Program-made: the position numbers and the translations under genes | Shown here: one piece after another, positions 1-7,286 of the stretch | Layout: every line of letters begins with the position of its first letter | Numbering within the stretch: the stretch's first letter is position 1 | The notes under the pieces: generated by a model | What the model saw: the letters and a program-made list of their open reading frames with translations, nothing else | Databases searched by the model: none | What the model was told of the DNA's origin: nothing | Source: an uncultured Porphyromonadaceae bacterium | GTDB lineage: Bacteria > Bacteroidota > Bacteroidia > Bacteroidales > Muribaculaceae | Length of the DNA: 13,727 nucleotides | Direction: 5' to 3' | Assembly (NCBI GenBank): GCA_947176355.1 | Contig: CAMWQY010000036.1 | Coordinates: 1 to 13,727, forward strand

Positions 1-121
1 ATTTCTGGTTGTTCCAAGCTAATTAACTATAAATCGAAGTTTTAACTGATTGATAAAATTTCGGGCTTCCGTCTGAGTTTTTGCTGTCTTAGGATATTTA
101 AGGTAGTTAGGTGTAATGTGT
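1..121. other. Non-coding left edge
   Basis: I see no open frame of useful length and no RNA gene here. It is AT-rich sequence lying beyond the pgk hairpin, probably part of an intergenic region cut by the window edge. I found no convincing promoter in it on either strand. Confidence 0.5.
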
Positions 122-146
122 CCGGAGTGGACAAGGTCCACTCCGG
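122..146 (-). terminator. Hairpin after pgk, probable 3' end signal
   Basis: A perfect inverted repeat of 11 bp (CCGGAGTGGAC at 122-132, its complement at 136-146) surrounds a 3-base loop. It begins 7 bases beyond the pgk stop codon. On the pgk strand no run of U follows the stem, so it is not a textbook intrinsic terminator. It may work with another factor or protect the 3' end of the message. The stem itself is clear; its function is inferred. Confidence 0.65.
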
Positions 147-153
147 TTATAAA

Positions 154-1407
154 TTATTCTCCTTTTATGGCTGCGATTCCGGGGAGAACTTTTCCTTCAA
201 TGGCTTCAAGAAGGGCTCCTCCGCCTGTAGATACGTAGCTCACAGAGTCTGCAAGGCCGAACTTGTTGACGCATGCCACTGAGTCGCCACCTCCTACGAG
301 TGAGAATGCACCGTTGTCGGTTGCTTCTACGATTGCCTCAGCTATCGCACGGCTACCTACTGTGAATTTTTCCATCTCGAATACACCGGCAGGACCATTC
401 CAGAGGATTGTCTTTGCGGGGATGATTGCCTCGCGGAATGCTGCGATGCTGTCCGGACCTGCATCAAGTCCTTCCCATCCCTCCGGAATGTTCATAACTG
501 AGCATATCTGAGTGTTGGCGTCGTTGCTGAATGCGTCTGCTGCTACACAGTCAGTGCCAAGAACGAGATTGACTCCTTTTTCCTTTGCTTTCTTAATGAT
601 GTCGAGAGCAAGGTCGAGTTTGTCGTTTTCGCAGATGGAGTTGCCTACATTGCCCCCTTGTGCCTTTGCGAATGTATATGTCATGCCACCGCAAAGGATA
701 AGGTTGTCAACTTTGTCCATCAGATTTTCGATGATGCCAATCTTAGTAGACACCTTAGATCCACCCATGATAGCTGTAAACGGACGCTTGATGTCTTTCA
801 AGATATTGTCTACTGCCTTCACTTCCTTTTCCATCAGGTAACCAAGCATTTTGTCGTTGGCATCAAAATAGTCGGCGATGACTGCTGTGGAAGCATGTTT
901 GCGGTGAGCTGTGCCGAATGCGTCGTTGACATAGACATCTGCATAGCTTGCAAGTGTCTTTGCAAATTCTTTCTGGCTCTTCTTCATCTCTTTCTTAGCC
1001 TCTTCGTATGCAGGATCGTTTTTGTCGATGCCTACAGGCTTGCCTTCCTCTTCTGGATAGAAGCGAAGGTTTTCAAGAAGAAGCACTTCTCCGGGCTTGA
1101 GGTCTTTTGCAGCTTCCTGAGCCTTTGCACAGTCGGGTGCAAACTTTACATCCGTACCGAGTGCCTTTGACACAGCCTCGCGGATCTGTGAAAGGCTGAG
1201 CTTTTCATTGACTTTTCCTTTTGGTTTGCCCATGTGGCTCATTAATATGAGCGATCCTCCATCTGCAAGGATTTTCTTGAGTGTAGGAAGGGCACCACGG
1301 ATGCGGGTATCATCGCTGATTGTGCCGTCTTCATTGAGAGGCACATTGAAGTCTACTCGCACTATCGCCTTCTTGTTGGCGAAATTGTAATTGTCGATTG
1401 TTGCCAT
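154..1407 (-). CDS. pgk: Phosphoglycerate kinase
   Basis: This cytoplasmic glycolytic enzyme interconverts 1,3-bisphosphoglycerate + ADP and 3-phosphoglycerate + ATP. At 417 residues it is full length for bacterial PGK. Substrate-site segments are present in the N-terminal half: RVDFNVP at 17-23, SHMGKPKG at 57-64, LENLRF at 111-116 and NDAFGTAHR at 161-169. The nucleotide-binding half carries GGSKVSTK at 215-222, WNGPAGVFE at 336-344, GGGDS at 372-376 and TGGGA at 394-398. The start ATG gives the usual short N-terminus ahead of the first strand, and no better start lies upstream. It is a single-gene unit, divergent from the salvage kinase gene, with a recognisable promoter about 110 bases upstream and a hairpin just past its stop. 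Identification is secure. Confidence 0.98.
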   Translation of the reverse strand: MATIDNYNFANKKAIVRVDFNVPLNEDGTISDDTRIRGALPTLKKILADGGSLILMSHMGKPKGKVNEKLSLSQIREAVSKALGTDVKFAPDCAKAQEAAKDLKPGEVLLLENLRFYPEEEGKPVGIDKNDPAYEEAKKEMKKSQKEFAKTLASYADVYVNDAFGTAHRKHASTAVIADYFDANDKMLGYLMEKEVKAVDNILKDIKRPFTAIMGGSKVSTKIGIIENLMDKVDNLILCGGMTYTFAKAQGGNVGNSICENDKLDLALDIIKKAKEKGVNLVLGTDCVAADAFSNDANTQICSVMNIPEGWEGLDAGPDSIAAFREAIIPAKTILWNGPAGVFEMEKFTVGSRAIAEAIVEATDNGAFSLVGGGDSVACVNKFGLADSVSYVSTGGGALLEAIEGKVLPGIAAIKGE

Positions 1408-1515
1408 GTCTAAACTACGAGTTAATTTATGTATTTCTGTTTATTCCTATTGAGATATAACCTGCATATTCGCGACTCTTGTCTTTATTTGCATCGCCAA
1501 AACAGGATTATCACA

Positions 1516-1547
1516 CAAAATTAGAAAATTCTCGCAATTATTCCAAA
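1516..1547 (-). promoter_or_regulatory. Promoter of pgk (Bacteroidales type)
   Basis: Read on the minus strand there is a -33 element TTTG (1547-1544), a 20-base spacer, and a -7 element TAATTTTG (1523-1516). This is an exact match to the Bacteroidales primary-sigma consensus. Transcription would start near 1509 and give a leader of roughly 100 bases before the pgk ATG. Confidence 0.75.
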
Positions 1548-1551
1548 TCTT

Positions 1552-1585
1552 TTTGCGAAAATTCATACATTTTTCATTAATTTTG
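1552..1585 (+). promoter_or_regulatory. Promoter of the kinase-RapZ / nucleotidyltransferase unit
   Basis: The -7 element TAATTTTG (1578-1585) matches the Bacteroidales consensus exactly. A TTTG at 1552-1555 could be the -33 element, but the 22-base spacer is slightly longer than the usual 19-21. The expected start of transcription is near 1592, giving a leader of about 48 bases. Its -33 lies only 4 bases from that of the pgk promoter. Confidence 0.6.
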
Positions 1586-1639
1586 TGTTCGATTTAACAC
1601 ATCTATGGCGTTCAGGCTATAAAAATTCATATTATCATC

Positions 1640-3049
1640 ATGACTGATTCCATTGTATTCAATGCCGAGATTGCTCTTAAAAATCTATTTGAAGAGTATT
1701 ATAATGAATCTGTGATAAAGATGGTGCCAATCACGGGGAGTGGATCCGACCGTCTTTATTTCAGGATGCATGGAGAGGCATTTTCATGCATAGGCACTTT
1801 TGTCAGAGATTCTGCCGAGGGAAGATGCTTTGTGAGGCTTGCTCAAGATTTTTTGAGCCTCGGACGCGCTGTCCCCAAGGTATTTGCTGTCTCTGACGAC
1901 TTCCATTCTTATTTGCAGGAGGATTTGGGCGACAAGTCACTTTTTTCTTCACTAAATGATGAAGATGTCGAGTCTCTTGTTAAGGAAACGCTGACAAGGC
2001 TTGTCTCTTTGCAGAAGACCCCGGTTGATGTATGGAAATATGATACGATGAATAAAGATTTCTGCATAAGGCAAATTCTGTGGGATCTAAACTATTTCAA
2101 ATATGAATATCTGAAGCCTAAGGAAGTGGTCTATGATGAGGATCGTCTGGAAGATGATTTCGAACGCTTGGCTCTTTCTCTTGCCTCCGTATCGGATGAA
2201 TTTTGCGGGTTTATGATGCGCGACTGTCAAAGTCGTAATGTGATGCTGACGGCAAATGGTCCGATTTTCATTGACTTTCAAGGAGGCAGAAAAGGACCTT
2301 CGATTTATGATGCTGTCTCTTTCCTCTGGCAGGCAAGGGCCGGTTTTAGTGACGATTTCAAGATGTCAATGCTCGATTTTTATAGTTCTGCTTATTGCGA
2401 TAATGATTCCGAGAAAAAAGAGCGAATGCTTTCTGATTTGCATGAAATGGTTCTTTTCCGGACTCTTCAAGTCTTGGGTGCATACGGATTTCGCGGTCTT
2501 GTACAAAAGAAGTCACATTTTCTGCTCTCTATTCCTAACGCTCTTGATAATCTGTCCGATCTAATATATAAAGGTATATTAGACAGCTACCCGGAATTAA
2601 AAAAGGTTGCAATAGCCATAGTAGCCGACAAGTCTTTAATAAATGAGAAATCAGATGGCAGACTTGTAGTAGAAATCTTTTCTTTTTCTTATAAAAAAGA
2701 ATATCCTCAAGATTTGAGTGGCAATGGAGGTGGATTCATATTTGATTGTAGGGCGCTTCATAATCCCGGTAGATACAAAGAATACAAGCAACTGACGGGA
2801 AAAGATCCTGAAGTTATTGAATTTCTCGAGAGAAGGGGAGAAGTTAGAGCTTTTCTGAAAGGTGCCTGGTCACTGACTGATCCTGCCATCGAACGCTATA
2901 TAACCCGTGGATTTACCCATATTCTAATAGGTTTCGGTTGTACTGGAGGGCAGCACCGATCTGTCTACAGTGCCGAGCAAACCGCTACTCATATTCGCCA
3001 ACTATTCCCTGAAGCAGATGTCCGACTCTCTCATATCGAACATCCTTAG
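1640..3049 (+). CDS. AmgK-like sugar kinase fused to RapZ C-terminal domain
   Basis: This 469-residue cytoplasmic protein has two parts. Residues 1-330 are an aminoglycoside-phosphotransferase-fold kinase resembling AmgK, which phosphorylates MurNAc (and GlcNAc) at the anomeric position in peptidoglycan recycling. They contain a SDRLYFR segment at 36-42, an EDLGD segment at 94-98, the catalytic loop RDCQSRN at 194-200 (Asp195, Asn200) and the metal-binding IDFQGG at 211-216 (Asp212). Residues 341-469 match the RapZ C-terminal domain: FDCRALHNPGRY at 368-379, TGKDPEV at 386-392 and GCTGGQHRSV at 433-442. In E. coli that domain binds glucosamine-6-phosphate. The Walker-type N-terminal domain of true RapZ is absent. 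The MurU-like gene follows after 27 bases. Domain identities are seen; the MurNAc substrate and sensing role are inferred, and another sugar or nucleoside substrate is possible. Confidence 0.85.
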   Translation: MTDSIVFNAEIALKNLFEEYYNESVIKMVPITGSGSDRLYFRMHGEAFSCIGTFVRDSAEGRCFVRLAQDFLSLGRAVPKVFAVSDDFHSYLQEDLGDKSLFSSLNDEDVESLVKETLTRLVSLQKTPVDVWKYDTMNKDFCIRQILWDLNYFKYEYLKPKEVVYDEDRLEDDFERLALSLASVSDEFCGFMMRDCQSRNVMLTANGPIFIDFQGGRKGPSIYDAVSFLWQARAGFSDDFKMSMLDFYSSAYCDNDSEKKERMLSDLHEMVLFRTLQVLGAYGFRGLVQKKSHFLLSIPNALDNLSDLIYKGILDSYPELKKVAIAIVADKSLINEKSDGRLVVEIFSFSYKKEYPQDLSGNGGGFIFDCRALHNPGRYKEYKQLTGKDPEVIEFLERRGEVRAFLKGAWSLTDPAIERYITRGFTHILIGFGCTGGQHRSVYSAEQTATHIRQLFPEADVRLSHIEHP

Positions 3050-3076
3050 ATTAATTTTACTAAAACTATCTGACAA

Positions 3077-3811
3077 TTGAAAACCATGATCATGTGTGCC
3101 GGATTAGGCACAAGACTCAAACCTTGGACTGATAAGCATCCGAAAGCCTTAGTTCCTGTAGGTGGTGTCCCTATGCTGCGGCGTGTCATAGAGCGTCTGG
3201 CAGATCAAGGATTTGACGAAGTGACAATTAATGTGCATCATTTCGCCGACCAAATTATAGAATTTATTCAAAAGGAAGAACTTCCTGTCGAGAATATAAA
3301 TGTTTCGCATGAGTCGGAGGAATTACTTGACACAGGAGGGGGAATTCTAAATGCAGAGTCTTTCCTCGCCGAAGACTCTCGTCCATTTCTCGTGCATAAT
3401 GTTGATATCTTGTCAAACGCAGATCTAAAAAAGCTATATGACGTTTTCGAGACTTCCGGCGCTCACATCATTCTCCTCGTGTCTGATAGAAATTCAGACC
3501 GAAGACTGGTGTTCGACAATGATCTTAATCTTAAAGGCTGGATCAATCTTAAGACAGGTCACATTCGTCCGGATAACCTCACTATTAATAAAGAAGACAA
3601 GATATTAGCATTCAGCGGCATTTATATGATGTCGCCTAAAGTTTTCCCGATAATGAAAAATAATGGTTTTTCCGGAGCTTTTCCAATTATGGATTTTTTC
3701 TTGTCAGACATCCCGGACCTCAAGATCAAGGGTATGCTCCAGGATGGTCTGGAAATTATCGACATAGGAAAGCCCGATACTTTGCATCGGGCTAACTTAA
3801 AAATTCAATAA
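3077..3811 (+). CDS. MurU-like sugar-1-phosphate nucleotidyltransferase
   Basis: This 244-residue protein of the NTP_transferase family would transfer a uridylyl group from UTP to a sugar-1-phosphate. Beside an AmgK-like kinase the likely product is UDP-MurNAc, as for MurU. Signature segments are GLGTRLKP at 9-16, PKALVPVGG at 22-30, LDTGGG at 84-89 (as in MurU), HNVD at 107-110 (metal-binding Asp) and DIGKPDTL at 229-236. The start is unusual. TTG at 3077 gives MKTMI, which lines up with the MKAMI start typical of the family, while the first ATG (3086) would remove three residues. I prefer TTG. The gene lies 27 bases after the kinase gene and is almost certainly co-transcribed with it. It overlaps the convergent small membrane gene by 7 bases. 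Substrate specificity is inferred; glucose- or mannose-1-phosphate enzymes share the fold. Confidence 0.85.
   Translation: MKTMIMCAGLGTRLKPWTDKHPKALVPVGGVPMLRRVIERLADQGFDEVTINVHHFADQIIEFIQKEELPVENINVSHESEELLDTGGGILNAESFLAEDSRPFLVHNVDILSNADLKKLYDVFETSGAHIILLVSDRNSDRRLVFDNDLNLKGWINLKTGHIRPDNLTINKEDKILAFSGIYMMSPKVFPIMKNNGFSGAFPIMDFFLSDIPDLKIKGMLQDGLEIIDIGKPDTLHRANLKIQ
3771..3793 (-). terminator. Hairpin inside the end of the nucleotidyltransferase gene
   Basis: AGCCCGAT (3771-3778) and its exact complement (3786-3793) flank a 7-base loop. Read on the minus strand the stem ends in GGGCTTTCC, a weak U-rich tail. It lies 11 bases beyond the stop of the 60-residue membrane protein gene and could end that transcript, although it sits within codons of the opposite gene. 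Function is uncertain. Confidence 0.35.
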
Positions 3812-3987
3812 TATCTATTGTGATGTTGTGATTCCTTCACCACATTGAATTGGAATATACATCCTCCGATTAGGAAGGCTACTGCAATTCCTCCGAGCCA
3901 CCATGTCAAGGAGATGCTTACAGTGAAACAAGAGATCATTAGGAGTATGCATCCTATAGCGTAGCTGATGATAGATAATGTTTTCAT
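3805..3987 (-). CDS. Small two-helix membrane protein, unknown function
   Basis: A 60-residue open frame starting MKTLSIISYA. Residues about 4-27 form one hydrophobic segment and about 30-46 a second, joined by a short turn containing WWLGG; a polar tail ends in HHNRYY. I do not recognise the family. Features favouring a real gene are its place in an otherwise empty gap, a lysine-led hydrophobic start, and two well-formed membrane helices. Against this, it is short, overlaps the 3' end of the nucleotidyltransferase gene by 7 bases tail to tail, and I could not find a clear promoter. The terminator at 4091-4135 separates it from the peptidase gene upstream, so it probably has its own promoter within 3988-4090. 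Its role cannot be stated. Confidence 0.6.
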   Translation of the reverse strand: MKTLSIISYAIGCILLMISCFTVSISLTWWLGGIAVAFLIGGCIFQFNVVKESQHHNRYY

Positions 3988-4090
3988 AGTTAAATCTTTT
4001 TTATAAGGTTTCAGTCTTTGTTCTTTGTCAGTATAACGTGACCGGTATAAATAAGGTTTACGTGTAAATTTTATTTAATAAAAAAGCAAC

Positions 4091-4135
4091 AAAATAAGGA
4101 GCGCAAGCGAATGATTCGCAAGCACTCCTTATTTT
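4091..4135 (-). terminator. Intrinsic terminator of the ndk / peptidase unit
   Basis: Arms of 21 bases (4091-4111 and 4115-4135) pair around a 3-base loop, with one G-U pair on the minus strand and a small A/A internal mismatch. On the minus strand the stem is followed by GTTGCTTTTTTATT, a good U-rich tail. It begins 18 bases after the stop codon of the M23 gene. The A/T-rich base of the stem means it could also work in the other direction. Confidence 0.85.
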
Positions 4136-4153
4136 TTACTTATTGTTTATTGT

Positions 4154-5095
4154 TTATTTCAATCTAAGTTCCTGCCCAATCTTGATGGCATCTGAAGTTT
4201 CCAGTCCATTAAGTTTTCTTAGTGAAGTGGCCGACATGCCGTGTGCTCTTGCAATCTTGTTGATTGTATCCCCTTTTTTCACTGTGTAGGATGCAATCTG
4301 GCTATTGCCTGACTTATATGTGTTGGCATCATCAGCTGCAAGTTCACGTTTGCTTTTGCTGGGGGCAAAGTTGCGAGCCTTCGTGTAAGTCGCCTTTGAG
4401 AATGTATATTCGTCTGTGTGTGTTGTCTTGTTGGCGAAGTCAACGATTGCGGCAGGGTTGATTGCATAGCCCATAAAGCGAGTCTCAAAGTGAAGGTGAG
4501 GACCGGTGCTTCTGCCTGTGCTGCCTCCAAGTCCGATCGGATCGCCTGCACGGACTACATCTCCCGGTTTTACAAGGTGCTTGTTTAGGTGTCCATACAC
4601 TGTCTCAAGTCCGTTTGAATGGCGTACGATTATATAGTTGCCATATCCACCACCTTCGTATGCTGTGAGACGGACTTTTCCTTCAAATGCTGCGCATATT
4701 GTGTCATTGCTCTTGATGCCTATGTCTACACCCTTATGCATGCGCCCGAATCTTTTGCGATATCCGTATGGGGAAGTCAAAGGACCATTGTGTGGCATGG
4801 TGAAACCTCTCACGTCAATGACTTGTGTGTTGGGGACATCTTTTTCGTTGAATGGATTTACGCTTTTTGAGTTCCATCCTTCTGTATAAATGTCAAGCTC
4901 CGGCTCAAGGTCATCATCAATAAGGTCGATGAATGTATTCTGTTCTATAAGCTTGATCTTGTCTTTTGATGAGGCTGCGTTGGCAAGAAGTTGCTTGTGT
5001 GCTGCTGCGTGGGATGCCCCTTTCTTCTGTGCTGTCATTGCGAATGGCACGATTGACAGGAGTGCGCAACATATTATAGTATTGAGCTTTTTCAT
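4154..5095 (-). CDS. Secreted M23 metallopeptidase with C-terminal LysM
   Basis: This 313-residue exported protein probably cleaves peptide cross-links or stems of peptidoglycan. Residues 1-22 look like a signal peptide (two lysines, hydrophobic core, AMTA before Gln23). The M23 (LytM) domain spans about 103-215. Zinc ligands fit His120 and Asp124 in HKGVD and His202 in HLH (200-202), with catalytic His169 in VYGHL and His200. All expected residues are present, so it should be active rather than a degenerate regulator. A single LysM domain (269-312, YTVKKGDTINKIA) at the C-terminus would bind glycan; many relatives carry LysM on the N-terminal side. About 70 residues between signal and catalytic domain have no recognisable fold. 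The start lies 12 bases after the ndk stop, implying co-transcription with ndk. The terminator at 4091-4135 follows. Confidence 0.93.
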   Translation of the reverse strand: MKKLNTIICCALLSIVPFAMTAQKKGASHAAAHKQLLANAASSKDKIKLIEQNTFIDLIDDDLEPELDIYTEGWNSKSVNPFNEKDVPNTQVIDVRGFTMPHNGPLTSPYGYRKRFGRMHKGVDIGIKSNDTICAAFEGKVRLTAYEGGGYGNYIIVRHSNGLETVYGHLNKHLVKPGDVVRAGDPIGLGGSTGRSTGPHLHFETRFMGYAINPAAIVDFANKTTHTDEYTFSKATYTKARNFAPSKSKRELAADDANTYKSGNSQIASYTVKKGDTINKIARAHGMSATSLRKLNGLETSDAIKIGQELRLK

Positions 5096-5107
5096 CTTCT
5101 TTTATAA

Positions 5108-5569
5108 TTAAATTTCATCATCAGCATAAAGGAACTTCACATTCGATGGAGTGTAGTCAAGCACTTCCGCAGGCTTGAAGAATCTGTTGATCTCGATCTT
5201 TGCATTCTCAACGCTGTCTGAAGCATGGACTATGTTGGCTTGTCCGCTCATGCAGTAATCTCCGCGAAGAGTCCCCGGTTCTGCTTTTCTTCCGTTGGTG
5301 ACGCCCGTCATCTTGCGGAACACTTCCACTGCGTCAACTCCTTTAAGCACCATGCAGATCACTGGAGATGCTGTCATTGACTCTACGATAGAGGGGAAGA
5401 ATGGTCTGTCTACAAGGTGTGCATAATGCTCACGAAGTATTTTTTCGTCAAGCTGCATCATCTTCATGCCTGTGATGATAAGACCTTTATTCTGTATGCG
5501 TGTGAGGATTTCTCCTACAAGTCCGCGTTCTATCGCTGAGGGTTTAAGTATGACGAGTGTCTGTTCCAT
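5108..5569 (-). CDS. ndk: Nucleoside diphosphate kinase
   Basis: The enzyme moves the gamma-phosphate of ATP to nucleoside diphosphates through a phospho-histidine. Its 153 residues are close to the usual 140-155. Family segments are present: TLVILKP at 4-10 near the start, HYAHL at 48-52, PFFP at 56-59, NGRKAEPGTLRGDY at 92-105 and NIVHASDSVENA at 112-123, in which His115 is the phosphorylated residue. Cys106 to Gln110 (CMSGQ) sits where proteobacterial enzymes have a different sequence; I believe that is ordinary for Bacteroidales. The ATG is the first in-frame start and matches the family N-terminus. The gene leads a two-gene unit with the M23 peptidase, 12 bases apart, and has a perfect -7 promoter element about 40 bases upstream. 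Confidence 0.97.
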   Translation of the reverse strand: MEQTLVILKPSAIERGLVGEILTRIQNKGLIITGMKMMQLDEKILREHYAHLVDRPFFPSIVESMTASPVICMVLKGVDAVEVFRKMTGVTNGRKAEPGTLRGDYCMSGQANIVHASDSVENAKIEINRFFKPAEVLDYTPSNVKFLYADDEI

Positions 5570-5864
5570 ATATGCTGGTAAATTCGTGTTTTTTATTTTT
5601 CAATGTTCAAAGTTACAAAAATATTTCATGCAAACCTAATAATGTCTCTAAAAATACTTGAAATTAGTGTTAAAAAAAATTAATATTGTAGTAAGTATTT
5701 GAAAATCAAAAATATGCAATTTGTTACATATATGTAATATTCGGAGATGTATTTGCACATTGATTTCCTTGTTGTGCATAAATTATTACGTGTAGGTAGG
5801 TGCTATTGAACCGTTTTCTTTACAATTTGTTACACTCATATATAATTATTAACACGATTCCTTT
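5570..5864. promoter_or_regulatory. AT-rich divergent gap between ndk and mscS with a palindrome and a repeat
   Basis: This gap of about 295 bases holds no convincing gene. It contains a perfect 14-base palindrome, TTACATATATGTAA, at 5724-5737. A 12-base direct repeat, CAATTTGTTACA, occurs at 5717-5728 and 5823-5834; the first copy runs into the palindrome. These could be regulator-binding sites for either neighbour. I could not find a full -33/-7 pair for the mscS gene: TGTATTTG (5748-5755) is one base off the -7 consensus with a poor spacer. Confidence 0.45.
5608..5615 (-). promoter_or_regulatory. Likely -7 element of the ndk promoter
   Basis: On the minus strand this reads TAACTTTG, an exact TAnnTTTG match, 38 bases before the ndk ATG. 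A TTTG lies further upstream at 5634-5631, but the spacer is only 15 bases, shorter than the usual 19-21, so the -33 element is doubtful. The same TAACTTTG octamer is used at two other promoters in this window. Confidence 0.5.
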
Positions 5865-7286
5865 ATGAACGCACACGCATTTCTTTGCTTGATCCCTAAT
5901 GAAGTGGCGGAAAAACTTCCGAGAGTAACTATGTTAGGTACCGAAGATGGCACATACGCCATCGCACGCTTGATTATGAATATCGTAGATTGGATTTTCA
6001 ATCTTTTCGGTCTTGCCCATCATCCTACACTTGAACTGTGGGTGTATTCTATTCTGGTATTTGCAATTTCTTGGGGAATTGGATACATTACTCAATTGGT
6101 GGTGCTCTTTATAGTCAACCAAATTGGCAAAAGATGGAGTAATCCTATTTATTCCGATCTGAGAAACGCCGGTTTCTTCCATAAGATTTCAAGAATTATT
6201 CCGGCTCTCTATTTCCTTATTTTTATCCAGTTTACAATGCAGTCTCATTCTGCACTCAGCAGCTGGCTATCTCGATTCACTTGGATTTTCCTTTCATTTA
6301 TAGTGGCACGATGTCTGACCATCATCACTTATATTATTTGGAATCACGTCGACAAACGAGAAAATAAAAAGCACCTCCCCCTCAAAGGTCTCGTCCAGCT
6401 TATTTGTGGACTGATATGGATACTCTTCGCTATTGTAGCAGTCTCAATAATCCTCGACAAATCTCCGGGTACGCTGCTTGCCGGTTTAGGTGTCTTTGCA
6501 TCTGTATTGATGTTGATTTTCAAAGATTCTATTCTCGGTCTTGTCGCCGGTGTCCAGCTTTCAGAGAATGACTCAGTTCATGTCGGCGACTGGATTGCTG
6601 TAGATGGAACTAATGCCAATGGTACGGTCCTTGAGGTTTCTCTTACCGAGGTGAAGATTCAGAATTGGGATAAGACTGTCACTTCTGTACCTCCTTACAA
6701 CCTTATAAGCGGTTCGTTCACCACCTATCTTCCAATGCAAGAGAGCAATACACGCCGCATTGCAAGGACATATCTTATCGACTGCGAAAGTGTGGTTGAA
6801 GCTACTCCCGATCTAATCGCTAAAATTGCTGAGATACCTCTGATGAAAGACTGGATTGAAAAGAAGCAGGCTCAGAAGGCGGCAGGGAAAGAGTATTGCG
6901 TGAATAATCCTGAAGGTCTCGCTGATGGTACAATCGACACTAATCTCGGTATGTTCCGTGCATATATGAAGATGTGGCTGATGAATAATCCTAATATCTC
7001 TAATGTCGACGATCTCTTCGTAAATACACTCCAGCAGACCCAGCATGGCATTCCATTCCAAGTATATTGCTTCACAAGCACTTCTGCTTGGATTCCATAC
7101 GAAGGAATTCAGTCTGCCGTATTCGAACACGTGGCTGTGATGCTTACTAAGTTCAATCTATTCGTATTCGAAAATGAGTCAAGTCGTGCTACGATCCTTG
7201 AAGGTGTAATGAGCCGTCAGCTCCCGGCAGGAGAAAGCGTATTTGGTCTGCCGACACCTATGATCATCGATAATCCTAAATCTTGA
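5865..7286 (+). CDS. MscS-family mechanosensitive channel, YbdG-like
   Basis: This 473-residue inner-membrane channel should open under membrane tension to release solutes after a drop in osmolarity. Hydrophobic segments lie around 57-86, 109-125, 136-160, 173-197 and 202-230; the last includes the pore-lining segment with LLAGLGVFASVLMLIFKD (204-221). The MscS beta-domain follows, with HVGDWI (239-244), GTVLEV (253-258), KIQNWDKT (264-271) and VPPYNLIS (275-282). These match the E. coli YbdG type closely, including the extended cytoplasmic C-terminus. It is somewhat longer than YbdG (about 415) because of extra residues at both ends. The first ATG is taken as the start; the next (residue 23) is a possible alternative. 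It is transcribed alone, divergent from ndk, and its last 11 bases overlap the end of rsmE on the other strand. Confidence 0.92.
   Translation: MNAHAFLCLIPNEVAEKLPRVTMLGTEDGTYAIARLIMNIVDWIFNLFGLAHHPTLELWVYSILVFAISWGIGYITQLVVLFIVNQIGKRWSNPIYSDLRNAGFFHKISRIIPALYFLIFIQFTMQSHSALSSWLSRFTWIFLSFIVARCLTIITYIIWNHVDKRENKKHLPLKGLVQLICGLIWILFAIVAVSIILDKSPGTLLAGLGVFASVLMLIFKDSILGLVAGVQLSENDSVHVGDWIAVDGTNANGTVLEVSLTEVKIQNWDKTVTSVPPYNLISGSFTTYLPMQESNTRRIARTYLIDCESVVEATPDLIAKIAEIPLMKDWIEKKQAQKAAGKEYCVNNPEGLADGTIDTNLGMFRAYMKMWLMNNPNISNVDDLFVNTLQQTQHGIPFQVYCFTSTSAWIPYEGIQSAVFEHVAVMLTKFNLFVFENESSRATILEGVMSRQLPAGESVFGLPTPMIIDNPKS

Noticed and set aside
658..1170. 170-residue open frame opposite pgk
   Set aside because: It is fully antisense to a clearly real pgk, cysteine-rich and low in domain-like features; a shadow of pgk codon usage.
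1640..3049. Calling the whole gene RapZ, an RNase adapter
   Set aside because: Only the C-terminal domain matches RapZ; the first 330 residues are a phosphotransferase-fold kinase and there is no Walker-type N-terminal domain.
5717..5834. CRISPR or mobile-element remnant
   Set aside because: Only two short copies of a 12-mer exist, with no regular spacing, no cas or transposase gene and no terminal repeats.
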